A stretch of 64,000 nucleotides of DNA from Oceanospirillum multiglobuliferum. GTDB lineage: Bacteria > Pseudomonadota > Gammaproteobacteria > Pseudomonadales > Halomonadaceae. The translations under genes and the position numbers were made by a program. The stretch spans positions 1 through 64,000 of the forward strand of contig NZ_FUXG01000007.1 of assembly GCF_900167095.1 (NCBI RefSeq), in the 5' to 3' direction. How positions within the stretch are numbered: position 1 is the stretch's first letter; each line of letters starts with the position of its first letter. Of the stretch, positions 18,099 to 25,443 are shown piece after piece. The notes beneath the pieces are model-generated. The model ran no database searches, was not told the DNA's origin, and saw only the letters and a program-made list of their open reading frames with translations.

Positions 18099-18788
18099 TC
18101 AGTGTCGAAGATAGTCGGCAAAGTTAATGTCTCGGGCTGCAATGACGGCTTGAATACGATTGGAAACCTTCAGTTTACGCAGAATAGCTGAAACATGAGC
18201 TTTGACCGTGGTCTCAGCAATCGACAGATGATAAGCAATCTGTTTGTTCGACTCACCAAGTGCCATTCGCTGTAAAACAATAATTTGACGTCTAGTTAAC
18301 GATGACAATAACTCTGGATCAATGGTTTCAGACTGCTTTTGTTGACGGAGTGCCAGTGCGCCAGAAGTAGCAATTGAAGCACTCGAATCACCTCTAATAA
18401 TGTCTGAAGGTAAATAAACATTACCTGACAAGATTTGATCCAATGCCTTGTGCATTTGGTCTCTGGGCGAGGACTTGGTGATAAAGCCAACGGCACCAAA
18501 GGTAATGGCTTGCAGTACAACTTTCTTATCTTCTTCAGCAGAGACAATAACTACAGGTATTGTTGGTGCAATTTCTCTTAATCGCATTAAGCCTTGGAAG
18601 CCGTCCATGCCATCCATATTCAGATCTAATAGCACTAGATCAATATCATCATCACCTTGAACCAAGTTCAAAGTGTCTTCTAAATTGCAGGTTTCCAGAA
18701 TAGCACTATCTGGATAACGGCTACGAACCACATTAGCGATCGCTTCCCTAAAGATCGGGTGGTCATCGGCAGTCACTATTTTGTACAC
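18099..18788 (-). CDS. erdR: NarL/LuxR-family response regulator, ErdR/CrbR-like
   Basis: A 229-residue response regulator. The receiver domain has the acidic pair DD at 8-9 and phospho-acceptor D55 in [14 protein letters not shown]. The C-terminal LuxR-type HTH spans about 155-220 ([20 protein letters not shown]). The stretch [18 protein letters not shown] with [12 protein letters not shown] and [11 protein letters not shown] resembles ErdR of Pseudomonas and CrbR of Vibrio, which activate acetyl-CoA synthetase and ethanol-oxidation genes. The GTG at 18788 is preferred for its AAGGGG ribosome site; a TTG 19 codons upstream lacks one. No cognate hybrid kinase (MxtR/CrbS) is in the window. It follows the CXXCW lipoprotein gene on the same strand. 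Confidence 0.85.
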   Translation of the reverse strand: MYKIVTADDHPIFREAIANVVRSRYPDSAILETCNLEDTLNLVQGDDDIDLVLLDLNMDGMDGFQGLMRLREIAPTIPVVIVSAEEDKKVVLQAITFGAVGFITKSSPRDQMHKALDQILSGNVYLPSDIIRGDSSASIATSGALALRQQKQSETIDPELLSSLTRRQIIVLQRMALGESNKQIAYHLSIAETTVKAHVSAILRKLKVSNRIQAVIAARDINFADYLRH

Positions 18789-18885
18789 GGTGCACCCCTT
18801 ATTCTTATCAGTTGTTATGGGTTTGGTAGGTTTCAATTTATTCAATAGTTTTTGGCTATATTGCCGTTTTTAGCCTTTACTGCAT

Positions 18886-18903
18886 ACCCGACCTTGGTCA
18901 GGT
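18886..18903. promoter_or_regulatory. Imperfect palindrome upstream of the ErdR-like gene
   Basis: ACCCGACC-TT-GGTCAGGT is an 8-2-8 inverted repeat with one mismatch, about 98 nt before the regulator start. Its core ACCTTGGT is shared with the palindrome upstream of the aldehyde dehydrogenase at 25336-25351. It could be an autoregulatory site. Confidence 0.35.
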
Positions 18904-18945
18904 TTTAAATCTTAACCTTTTGTATTTATTAGGTTTTATCTATAT

Positions 18946-19569
18946 TTATGGTTGTATGGATTGTGCTGATACCAATGGTAAGCCTGCTTTTTGCCAACCA
19001 TCTATACCTTCTGAATACCAAAGTATATTTTGGTAACCCTCTTCAGCCGCGCGTCTACAGGCGTTCCAAGACATCCAGCAATCTGTTTTGCAATAGAATA
19101 CTAATTTATGCTGCCGATTACCTGCTGTTAGCTCATGTAGCTTCTTGGCAAAGTAAGCTGAGGTAAAAGGGTCAAGTACGCCTTTGCCTGTATTAGGTAG
19201 CCAATTGCTATTTGGAATATTTTTATGGTCAGCCGTATCAATAAACTTGCCCGCTCGAAAAGGTGTTGGTAACACGTCGATGAGCAAAACCTCGTCCTCT
19301 TTTATAGCTTGTTGTAGTTCAGCTGTTGAGAGCGTAGTTGCATAGGGCGCGATACTTGGTACTGGTGCGCGATAATTTTTTATCCGATAGCCTGCGTGAT
19401 TAAATAATGATTCATCTGACAGTAGCTGTTGATCTGACAATGTTAGCGCTGAATAATATTCGGGAGAGTTTGATTTTTGATCTTGGGGTGAAAGCGTTAT
19501 ACAGCCTTGTAAAGTTAGCGCTAAAAGTGCAAATAAGAAGCCGCGAATTATTATCATTATATAGCTCAT
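18946..19569 (-). CDS. PQQ-associated CXXCW-motif rhodanese-like lipoprotein
   Basis: A 207-residue exported protein. The N-terminus is a signal peptide ending in a lipobox (LTLQGC), so a lipoprotein is expected. The C-terminal rhodanese-like domain carries FYCKTDCWMSWNA, the hallmark of the PQQ-dependent catabolism-associated CXXCW family. These proteins occur in genomes with quinoprotein alcohol dehydrogenases; their biochemical role is not established. The ATG at 19569 is chosen over an adjacent TTG. It lies upstream of the ErdR-like regulator on the same strand, in line with alcohol oxidation. A 7-2-7 palindrome is found 74 nt before the start. Confidence 0.85.
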   Translation of the reverse strand: MSYIMIIIRGFLFALLALTLQGCITLSPQDQKSNSPEYYSALTLSDQQLLSDESLFNHAGYRIKNYRAPVPSIAPYATTLSTAELQQAIKEDEVLLIDVLPTPFRAGKFIDTADHKNIPNSNWLPNTGKGVLDPFTSAYFAKKLHELTAGNRQHKLVFYCKTDCWMSWNACRRAAEEGYQNILWYSEGIDGWQKAGLPLVSAQSIQP

Positions 19570-19642
19570 CAATATTCATGGTTTTAACTTAAACCTTACG
19601 CTAATTTAAAATAAATAAACTGCTGCTTTGGTGGTTCGATTG

Positions 19643-19658
19643 TAGTACTAAAGTGCTA
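19643..19658. promoter_or_regulatory. 7-2-7 palindrome upstream of the CXXCW lipoprotein gene
   Basis: TAGTACT-AA-AGTGCTA is an inverted heptamer pair with one mismatch. It resembles the perfect TAGTACC-TT-GGTACTA before the aldehyde dehydrogenase. NarL-type regulators often bind 7-2-7 sites. The assignment to the ErdR-like protein is inference. Confidence 0.4.
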
Positions 19659-19820
19659 TATATCCTTGTATGGTGCAGGGTTAAATATCTGGCCAAGTAT
19701 TAGGATTCTATCTCAGTTGCTGGGAAAAGAATGACCTACCAAATAACTAAGGCATTCCCAAAAAGCTTGAATTGCCATAAAATACTCTAAGTTTCCATTT
19801 TTAAAATCAGGTATTTAAGC

Positions 19821-20411
19821 ATGTCTGCGATTATCGATATTACCGAAAGCGCTCAAACCTATTTGGGCGAGTTACTGGCTAAACAGAACGCGGATGGTAT
19901 AGGTGTACGTGTTTTTGTGACTCAGCCGGGTACACCTTATGCTGAAACCTGTTTGGCCTATTGTCGACCAGGGGAAGAAGAGGAGGGTGATGTTCAACAA
20001 GAAGGAGCGACCTTTCCAATTTATTTAGATAAAACTAGCGCACCATATCTGGAGGAGGCGGTAGTAGACTTTAACCCTGATCGTATGGGTGGTCAGCTGA
20101 CGATTAAAGCACCTAATGCAAAAATGCCTAAGGTTAATGCCGATAGCCCACTCGCAGAGCAAATTAATTATGTGCTGTATTCTGATATCAACCCTGGTTT
20201 GTCGGCTCACGGCGGTGAGATCAAGTTGATTGAAATTATAGATGATGAAATAGCGGTGTTGCAGTTTGGTGGTGGTTGCCAAGGGTGTTCAGCCGTTGAC
20301 TTGACACTGAAAGATGGCGTTGAGAAAACTCTACTAGAGAAAATTCCTCAGCTTAAAGGCATTCGCGATGTGACAGACCATACTGTTACAGATAATGCTT
20401 ATTTTAAATAG
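19821..20411 (+). CDS. nfuA: Fe-S biogenesis protein NfuA
   Basis: A 196-residue Fe-S carrier. The N-terminal half is a degenerate A-type (IscA-like) domain; the C-terminal Nfu domain has GGGCQGCS, whose CxxC binds a [4Fe-4S] cluster across a dimer. [10 protein letters not shown] is also typical. It delivers clusters to apo-proteins in the cytoplasm, notably under oxidative stress or iron shortage. The length equals that of the family (about 190). It is monocistronic, ending at the hairpin terminator at 20427-20468. An AGGT ribosome site lies before the ATG. Confidence 0.96.
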   Translation: MSAIIDITESAQTYLGELLAKQNADGIGVRVFVTQPGTPYAETCLAYCRPGEEEEGDVQQEGATFPIYLDKTSAPYLEEAVVDFNPDRMGGQLTIKAPNAKMPKVNADSPLAEQINYVLYSDINPGLSAHGGEIKLIEIIDDEIAVLQFGGGCQGCSAVDLTLKDGVEKTLLEKIPQLKGIRDVTDHTVTDNAYFK

Positions 20412-20426
20412 CTTTTAATGCTTCTT

Positions 20427-20468
20427 AGGGTTCTGTGCTTTGAGATTTGCATAGAACCCTTTATCTTT
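20427..20468 (+). terminator. Intrinsic terminator of nfuA
   Basis: AGGGTTCTGTGC (20427-20438) pairs along its whole length with GCATAGAACCCT (20449-20460), with one G-T pair. A T-rich tail TTATCTTT follows. Confidence 0.8.
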
Positions 20469-20528
20469 AGATACCATTGTCCAGCTTTATCGTTATTCAG
20501 AGTCAGTCTAAATATAGGATAATTACTG

Positions 20529-21791
20529 TTGCTCAAGTATCTATCTTCTTTTAAATCTATTGTTGTAATCGGCCTGATTTGCTTGATCCCCGTAGTTTTT
20601 TCATATGGTCTAAGCTTAAAAACTCTACATGCCAGTGCATGGCAAATGATTCAGATCAAAGGTGAAACTTCTTTTCATCTTATTCAAACAATGCGGCTTT
20701 GGAATGCTGGTCATGGTGGGGTATATGCTCTCGTTACAGTGCAAACACCAGTTAACCCTTATCTTAATGTTCCCGAAAGAGAGATTGAAACACCTTCTGG
20801 AAAGACGCTAACAGTCGTTAATCCCGCCTACATGACTCGACAGTTAGGTGAGCGCTTAAAGGATACTCAGGTCGAAATCCACCTTACCAGTCTCAAGCCT
20901 TTGAACCCTAACAACCAACCTGATTCATGGGAGCGAGAAGCCTTATCAAGCTTTGAACAAGGCGAGCAAAAGCGAATGATACTATCTAACGGGGTTTACC
21001 GTTACATGCAGCCTTTGAAAGTAGAGCCAGCTTGCATGGAATGTCATCAAAGCCAAGGTTATCAGGTTGGTGATATTCGTGGTGGTCTTAGTATTAGCTT
21101 CCCCAGTGATGATATTAATGAATTGTTAGCAGGGTTGCGTGCAGAAATTATTTGGGCGCATCAAATCGCTTATGTTTTACTATTATTAATTGCGCTTTTG
21201 GTACAAGTATTGATACACAAACTTGCCACTAAGCTGCAATATGCTAAAAGCAGACAAGATGAACTCAACACTTTGGCAAGTACAGATGAGCTGACGCAGC
21301 TAGCCAACCGCCGTCATCTTTTAGCTTCATTTTTTGAGCGTTACCAAACAGTAGAAACTCAAAATCTGCCTTTTAGTGTACTGATGATAGACATTGACTA
21401 TTTTAAGATGGTCAATGATCGTTATGGTCATCAAATGGGTGACCAAGTACTCAAGCGCTTTGCTAACGAGCTGATGAAAAATCTTCGTGACCATGATCTA
21501 TCAGGCCGCTATGGCGGAGAGGAGTTTATGGTGGCACTCAATGCTAATATAGCTTTGGCTAGTACTGTGGCAGAGCGTATAAGGCAGGCTGCAGAAGAGA
21601 TAAGCTTTTACGCGGAAGAGGCATTTACCATATCTGTCAGTATAGGCATCGCTGAACGGCGGTTTAATCAGCCAAAAGGGCCTGAGGACTTGATTCGAAT
21701 GTCTGATGAGGCGCTCTATCAGGCTAAAGCACGCGGTCGCAATCGTTTTTGTGTCGCCACCCAAAATGGTAGCGTCATCATTAATGATTAA
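20529..21791 (+). CDS. DUF3365 (heme-motif sensor) plus GGDEF diguanylate cyclase
   Basis: A 420-residue membrane diguanylate cyclase. An N-terminal helix (about 10-28) and a second one (about 213-232) bracket a periplasmic DUF3365/Tll0287-like domain with CMECH at 169-173, a CxxCH heme-attachment motif. The cytoplasmic GGDEF domain has an intact GGEEF at 329-333. The periplasmic heme suggests redox or gas sensing that controls c-di-GMP synthesis. The start is TTG with an AGGA ribosome site 9 nt upstream; the downstream hydrophobic helix needs this start. A TAXI binding protein and a PilZ protein follow on the same strand. Confidence 0.88.
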   Translation: MLKYLSSFKSIVVIGLICLIPVVFSYGLSLKTLHASAWQMIQIKGETSFHLIQTMRLWNAGHGGVYALVTVQTPVNPYLNVPEREIETPSGKTLTVVNPAYMTRQLGERLKDTQVEIHLTSLKPLNPNNQPDSWEREALSSFEQGEQKRMILSNGVYRYMQPLKVEPACMECHQSQGYQVGDIRGGLSISFPSDDINELLAGLRAEIIWAHQIAYVLLLLIALLVQVLIHKLATKLQYAKSRQDELNTLASTDELTQLANRRHLLASFFERYQTVETQNLPFSVLMIDIDYFKMVNDRYGHQMGDQVLKRFANELMKNLRDHDLSGRYGGEEFMVALNANIALASTVAERIRQAAEEISFYAEEAFTISVSIGIAERRFNQPKGPEDLIRMSDEALYQAKARGRNRFCVATQNGSVIIND

Positions 21792-21815
21792 ACATTTAAG
21801 TAGTAGCTCTTAGAT

Positions 21816-21840
21816 ATTTTCCGGCCAGTAGTCGGAAAAT
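21816..21840 (+). terminator. Weak hairpin after the DUF3365-GGDEF gene
   Basis: ATTTTCCG (21816-21823) and CGGAAAAT (21833-21840) are inverted repeats around a 9-nt loop. There is no following T-run, so termination is uncertain. Confidence 0.35.
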
Positions 21841-21978
21841 GTAAAAGCTCTTTGTAGTAAAACCTCGGAGTGAGTTTAATCCTGCTTGTTTACGGTAATC
21901 AATCTACACTTAAGTTGATAGAAAAGGTTACATCCTATTTTTGTTCTTGATCCGGCCTCAGAGAGGATCTGTATAGCA

Positions 21979-22941
21979 ATGCATCAACTTTATCGTCTTG
22001 TTTTAATATTAACGGTCAGTGCCATTAGTGCGTTAGTATCGGCTGCGCCCAAAATAATTACATTAGGCACAGGTGATTTAACAGGTGTTTATTACCCTGC
22101 TGGAGGTGCTATTTGCCAAATATTGAACCACTCCATAGCCGAGCATAATATTCGTTGCATGGTTGAAAGCACACAAGGTTCTGCGCACAATCTTAATGCC
22201 CTTTATGCTCGAGAACTTGATTTGGCAATCGTTCAGGGAGATCAGTTGTTCCATGCTGTGAATGGCTCTGATAGCTATGCTGAAAGTGGGGCTCATACAC
22301 AACTTAGAACCTTACTTGTACTGCACAGCGAGGCTTTCACTCTTGTCGCTAGGGCAGATAGCGGTATTAAAACCTTCGCCGACTTAAAGAATAAAAGAGT
22401 CAATATCGGCAATATTGGTTCCGGACATCGCAAAACGATGGATCAACTGATGCAAATACAGGGATGGCGTTACAAAGACTTTGCATTGGCGGCAGAATTG
22501 CCAGCTTCAGAGATGTCGCAGGCACTCTGTGATGGTAAGATTGATGCTTTTGTTTATATGGTTGGGCATCCTAATACATCGGTAAAAGAGGCTACAAGCT
22601 TTTGCGACAGTCGTATAATTGCTTTGTCCGACACATTGATTGAGACGCTTAGCCGACAATATCCATATTACCAACCTTCTCAAATTCAAGGGGGGCTTTA
22701 TAGCGCCAATCCTGATGCTATCTCTACTTTCAAGGTCAACGCAATATTAGTTGCCAATTCTACGCTTTCTGATTTAGCGGCTTATGCCATAGTTAAGAGT
22801 CTTAGCATGAATATTGAGACGCTTTCTACTTTGAATTCAGCTTTAGATAATTTAACTCGTCGCTCTATTCAGCCTGTACAACCTAGTTTAGCCCCAGTAC
22901 ATGCTGGTGCTAAGCGCTGGTTTTATGACGTAAAAGACTGA
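21979..22941 (+). CDS. TAXI-family periplasmic solute-binding protein (orphan)
   Basis: A 320-residue exported protein with a signal peptide ending near residue 22 (SALVSA). The sequence ITLGTGDLTGVYYPAGGAIC and VESTQGSAHNLNAL are signatures of TAXI (TRAP-associated extracytoplasmic immunogenic) binding proteins. These normally deliver substrates to a TRAP permease, but no DctM/DctQ-like gene is nearby. It lies between a membrane GGDEF sensor and a PilZ protein, so it may serve as a sensory ligand-binding protein rather than in import. The ligand is unknown; glutamate-type substrates are reported in the family. Confidence 0.85.
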   Translation: MHQLYRLVLILTVSAISALVSAAPKIITLGTGDLTGVYYPAGGAICQILNHSIAEHNIRCMVESTQGSAHNLNALYARELDLAIVQGDQLFHAVNGSDSYAESGAHTQLRTLLVLHSEAFTLVARADSGIKTFADLKNKRVNIGNIGSGHRKTMDQLMQIQGWRYKDFALAAELPASEMSQALCDGKIDAFVYMVGHPNTSVKEATSFCDSRIIALSDTLIETLSRQYPYYQPSQIQGGLYSANPDAISTFKVNAILVANSTLSDLAAYAIVKSLSMNIETLSTLNSALDNLTRRSIQPVQPSLAPVHAGAKRWFYDVKD

Positions 22942-22998
22942 ACTATTTCAATAAAAAGTGAGATTTTTCAATAAGGTATTTGATTTGCTGTGTTCTAA

Positions 22999-23015
22999 GC
23001 AATACTGAGTATTGC
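22999..23015. promoter_or_regulatory. Palindrome before the PilZ gene
   Basis: GCAATAC-TGA-GTATTGC is a perfect 7-3-7 inverted repeat, 20 nt before the PilZ start codon. It could be an operator or a leader hairpin close to the AAGGGG ribosome site. Confidence 0.4.
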
Positions 23016-23035
23016 ATCCTTAAGGGGCATTATAG

Positions 23036-23383
23036 ATGTCTAAATTAGACCGAAAAGAGGTACGATTTGAAGTGATCTGGAAAGCAAAGCTTAGGGCAGA
23101 TCAAGGGGCAACATATCATGCTTGTATACACAACGCTTCTGCCAGTGGTCTGCGTATTATTAATGAGCAGCCGCTAATAGAGGGTAGTACGTTAGAGATT
23201 CAATTGCTTTGTCGACTGTCACGGCGCATGTCTGTATTTACTCTTTCAGGAACAGTTGTTTACTGCACATACTCTGAGTCTAATATTGGCTATAAAATTG
23301 GTGTCAACTTAACCCGAGATTGTGAGTCTTACCAAAATCAGATTAATCAAATGCTTGAAGATGGTTATCCCGTTTACGATTAG
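23036..23383 (+). CDS. PilZ-domain c-di-GMP receptor protein
   Basis: A 115-residue single-domain protein. DRKEVRFEVIW at the N-terminus gives the RxxxR-like arginine motif, and NASASGLRI corresponds to the (D/N)xSxxG motif; both bind c-di-GMP in PilZ domains. GVNL closes the barrel. The first motif is RKEVR, which keeps both arginines. No other domain is present, so it would act as an adaptor in the cytoplasm. An AAGGGG ribosome site precedes the ATG. Confidence 0.85.
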   Translation: MSKLDRKEVRFEVIWKAKLRADQGATYHACIHNASASGLRIINEQPLIEGSTLEIQLLCRLSRRMSVFTLSGTVVYCTYSESNIGYKIGVNLTRDCESYQNQINQMLEDGYPVYD

Positions 23384-23444
23384 CTAAGTCTAGTTTCAAC
23401 AGGCTGAATAAAGAGATTCACACTAGAGTTGATTCGGTTTTAAC

Positions 23445-23470
23445 AAAAAAGGCACCGCATAAAGCGGTGC
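23445..23470 (-). terminator. Leftward intrinsic terminator, distal of two
   Basis: GCACCGC (23452-23458) and GCGGTGC (23464-23470) form a stem. On the minus strand it is followed by a T6 run (A-run at 23445-23450). It lies 156 nt beyond the stop of the aldehyde dehydrogenase gene. Confidence 0.7.
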
Positions 23471-23579
23471 AAGGTTCCCAAGAATACGACTTAGCAGGAC
23501 AAAATGACGATTCAGTATGCGGATCACGCGGTACCAAATCGAAAAAGCGCCGTGAAGCACTTTGAAAATAGCAGCAGGG

Positions 23580-23612
23580 AAAAACCACCGGAGGCTGTGC
23601 AGACCTCCGGTG
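23580..23612 (-). terminator. Leftward intrinsic terminator of the aldehyde dehydrogenase gene
   Basis: CACCGGAGG and CCTCCGGTG (23586-23612, reading the minus strand) form a strong stem with a T5 run after it on the minus strand. It begins 14 nt after the stop codon. Confidence 0.82.
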
Positions 23613-23625
23613 ACAGCGTCTAGAC

Positions 23626-25146
23626 TTAGAAGAAGCCTAGAGGGTTGATGTCGTAGCTGACCAGCATGTTTTTAGTTTGCTGATAGTGATCCAACATCAT
23701 TTTGTGAGTCTCACGACCTACACCAGACTTCTTGTAACCACCGAATGCCGCGTGTGCTGGATAGTGGTGGTAGCAGTTAGTCCAAACACGACCTGCTTCG
23801 ATACCACGACCCATGCGGTATGCAAGGTTCATGTCGCGAGTCCAAACACCAGCGCCTAGACCAAACTCTGTATCGTTTGCAATAGCCAGAGCTTCTGCTT
23901 CATCTTTGAATGTTGTTACAGACACAACTGGGCCGAAGATTTCCTCTTGGAAAACGCGCATTTTGTTGTGGCCTTTCAGCAGAGTTGGCTGGATGTAGTA
24001 GCCATTGCCCAGTTCTGGAGACAGTTGCTCTTTATCACCACCGATCAGCACTTCTGCACCTTCATCACGGCCAATTTGCAGGTAGCCCATGATCTTATCA
24101 AACTGCTCCTGAGAAGCTTGTGCACCTACCATCACTTCGCTATCTAGTGGGTTACCGCGTTTGATCTGAGCTGCACGCTCAATCACTTTACCGATGAACG
24201 CATCGTAGATATCTTCTTGAATCAGTAAGCGAGATGGGCAAGTACACACTTCACCTTGGTTGAAGAATGCTAGAACAGCACCTTCTACACACTTACTGAT
24301 GAATGCGTCTTCTTGATCCATAACGTCTTTGAAGTAGATGTTAGGAGACTTGCCGCCCAGCTCAACAGTAGATGGGATGATATTTTCAGCTGCACATTTC
24401 AGAATGTGTGAACCGACAGGAGTTGAGCCTGTGAATGCGATTTTTGCGATACGCTTGCTGGTCGCTAATGCTTGGCCTGCTTCTGCACCAAAGCCGTTAA
24501 CAATGTTCAGTACACCAGGTGGCAATAGATCTTCAATTGTTTCCATCAGTACCAGAATAGAAGCTGGAGTCTGCTCAGCTGGCTTCATGACGATGCAGTT
24601 ACCTGCTGCCAATGCTGGTGCAATTTTCCATGCTGCCATCAGCAGAGGGAAGTTCCAAGGGATGATCTGGCCTACAACGCCCAGTGGCTCGTGGAAGTGA
24701 TAAGCAACAGTATTACTGTCAATCTCACCAATAGAGCCTTCTTGTGCGCGAATGCAGCCGGCATAGTAACGGAAATGGTCAACTGATAGAGGTACGTCTG
24801 CTGCCAGTGTTTCACGAACGGCTTTGCCGTTATCGTAAGTTTCGGCCACTGCCAGTTTTTCTAAATTTGCTTCTAAACGATCAGCAATTTTAAGCAGCAG
24901 GTTTGAACGCTCAGTCACAGAGGTTTTGCCCCAAGCGTCTTTTGCTGCGTGAGCAGCGTCCAGCGCCAGTTCAATATCTTCTGCGGTTGAACGTGGGATC
25001 TCACAGATCACTTGGCCGTTCACAGGTGATGTGTTTGTGAAGTATTGACCTTTTACAGGTTCAACCCACTTACCACCAATGAAGTTGCCATAACGCGCTT
25101 TAAAGTTAACAACTGCGCCTTCTGTACCTGGTTGTGCATAGATCAT
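23626..25146 (-). CDS. exaC: NAD+-dependent aldehyde dehydrogenase, ExaC/AcoD/AldB type
   Basis: A 506-residue aldehyde dehydrogenase, the usual length of ExaC. The catalytic cysteine is in [15 protein letters not shown] and the general-base glutamate in [29 protein letters not shown] and the C-terminal [20 protein letters not shown] are near-identical to those of E. coli AldB. It oxidises acetaldehyde (and similar short aldehydes) to acetate in the cytoplasm, the second step of ethanol oxidation. No quinoprotein alcohol dehydrogenase is in the window. A perfect 16-bp palindrome lies upstream at 25336-25351, a likely operator. Two terminators follow. Confidence 0.92.
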   Translation of the reverse strand: MIYAQPGTEGAVVNFKARYGNFIGGKWVEPVKGQYFTNTSPVNGQVICEIPRSTAEDIELALDAAHAAKDAWGKTSVTERSNLLLKIADRLEANLEKLAVAETYDNGKAVRETLAADVPLSVDHFRYYAGCIRAQEGSIGEIDSNTVAYHFHEPLGVVGQIIPWNFPLLMAAWKIAPALAAGNCIVMKPAEQTPASILVLMETIEDLLPPGVLNIVNGFGAEAGQALATSKRIAKIAFTGSTPVGSHILKCAAENIIPSTVELGGKSPNIYFKDVMDQEDAFISKCVEGAVLAFFNQGEVCTCPSRLLIQEDIYDAFIGKVIERAAQIKRGNPLDSEVMVGAQASQEQFDKIMGYLQIGRDEGAEVLIGGDKEQLSPELGNGYYIQPTLLKGHNKMRVFQEEIFGPVVSVTTFKDEAEALAIANDTEFGLGAGVWTRDMNLAYRMGRGIEAGRVWTNCYHHYPAHAAFGGYKKSGVGRETHKMMLDHYQQTKNMLVSYDINPLGFF

Positions 25147-25443
25147 TGTAATAGCCTCTATTTGTTGTTTTCATGTGAGAGTCCTCTGGCAAGGGAGTTC
25201 TCTCAGGGCATCGCTATGAATTGTGCTTGCATCGCTCTCTTTAACCTTAAGTTGGGCTAGAGGTGCTGCAAACGCTGTGTATTCATATTGGTGGATAGAG
25301 GCGGTTCTCAACATGGCACTTTGGAGTGCAAAAAATAGTACCTTGGTACTAGATGGCAAGCCAATAAAGGTATTAATTACCTAGTAGAGATCAGGCCGCA
25401 GACAGCGGCTCATTTGAGGATTAAGGTGATAAAACTGGGTTAG
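25147..25443. other. Upstream region of the aldehyde dehydrogenase gene
   Basis: About 300 bp between two same-strand genes. It carries the palindrome at 25336-25351 and presumably the leftward promoter. No gene is supported here. Confidence 0.5.
25336..25351. promoter_or_regulatory. Perfect 7-2-7 palindrome upstream of exaC
   Basis: TAGTACC-TT-GGTACTA is perfectly symmetric and lies about 190 nt before the exaC start. It has the 7-2-7 layout used by NarL-family regulators, and a near-copy precedes the CXXCW gene at 19643-19658. Binding by the ErdR-like regulator is a hypothesis. Confidence 0.5.

Noticed and set aside
18886..18903. Dyad as terminator of the CXXCW lipoprotein gene
   Set aside because: There is no T-run on the minus strand after it, so I list it as a possible operator.
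23448..23560. Short minus-strand frame beyond the exaC terminator (GTG start, about 45 codons), considered as a small peptide such as PqqA
   Set aside because: It runs through the distal terminator hairpin, lacks a ribosome site and lacks the Glu/Tyr pattern of PqqA.
25171..25359. 62-codon frame upstream of exaC
   Set aside because: It lies over the presumed promoter and palindrome and has no recognisable product.
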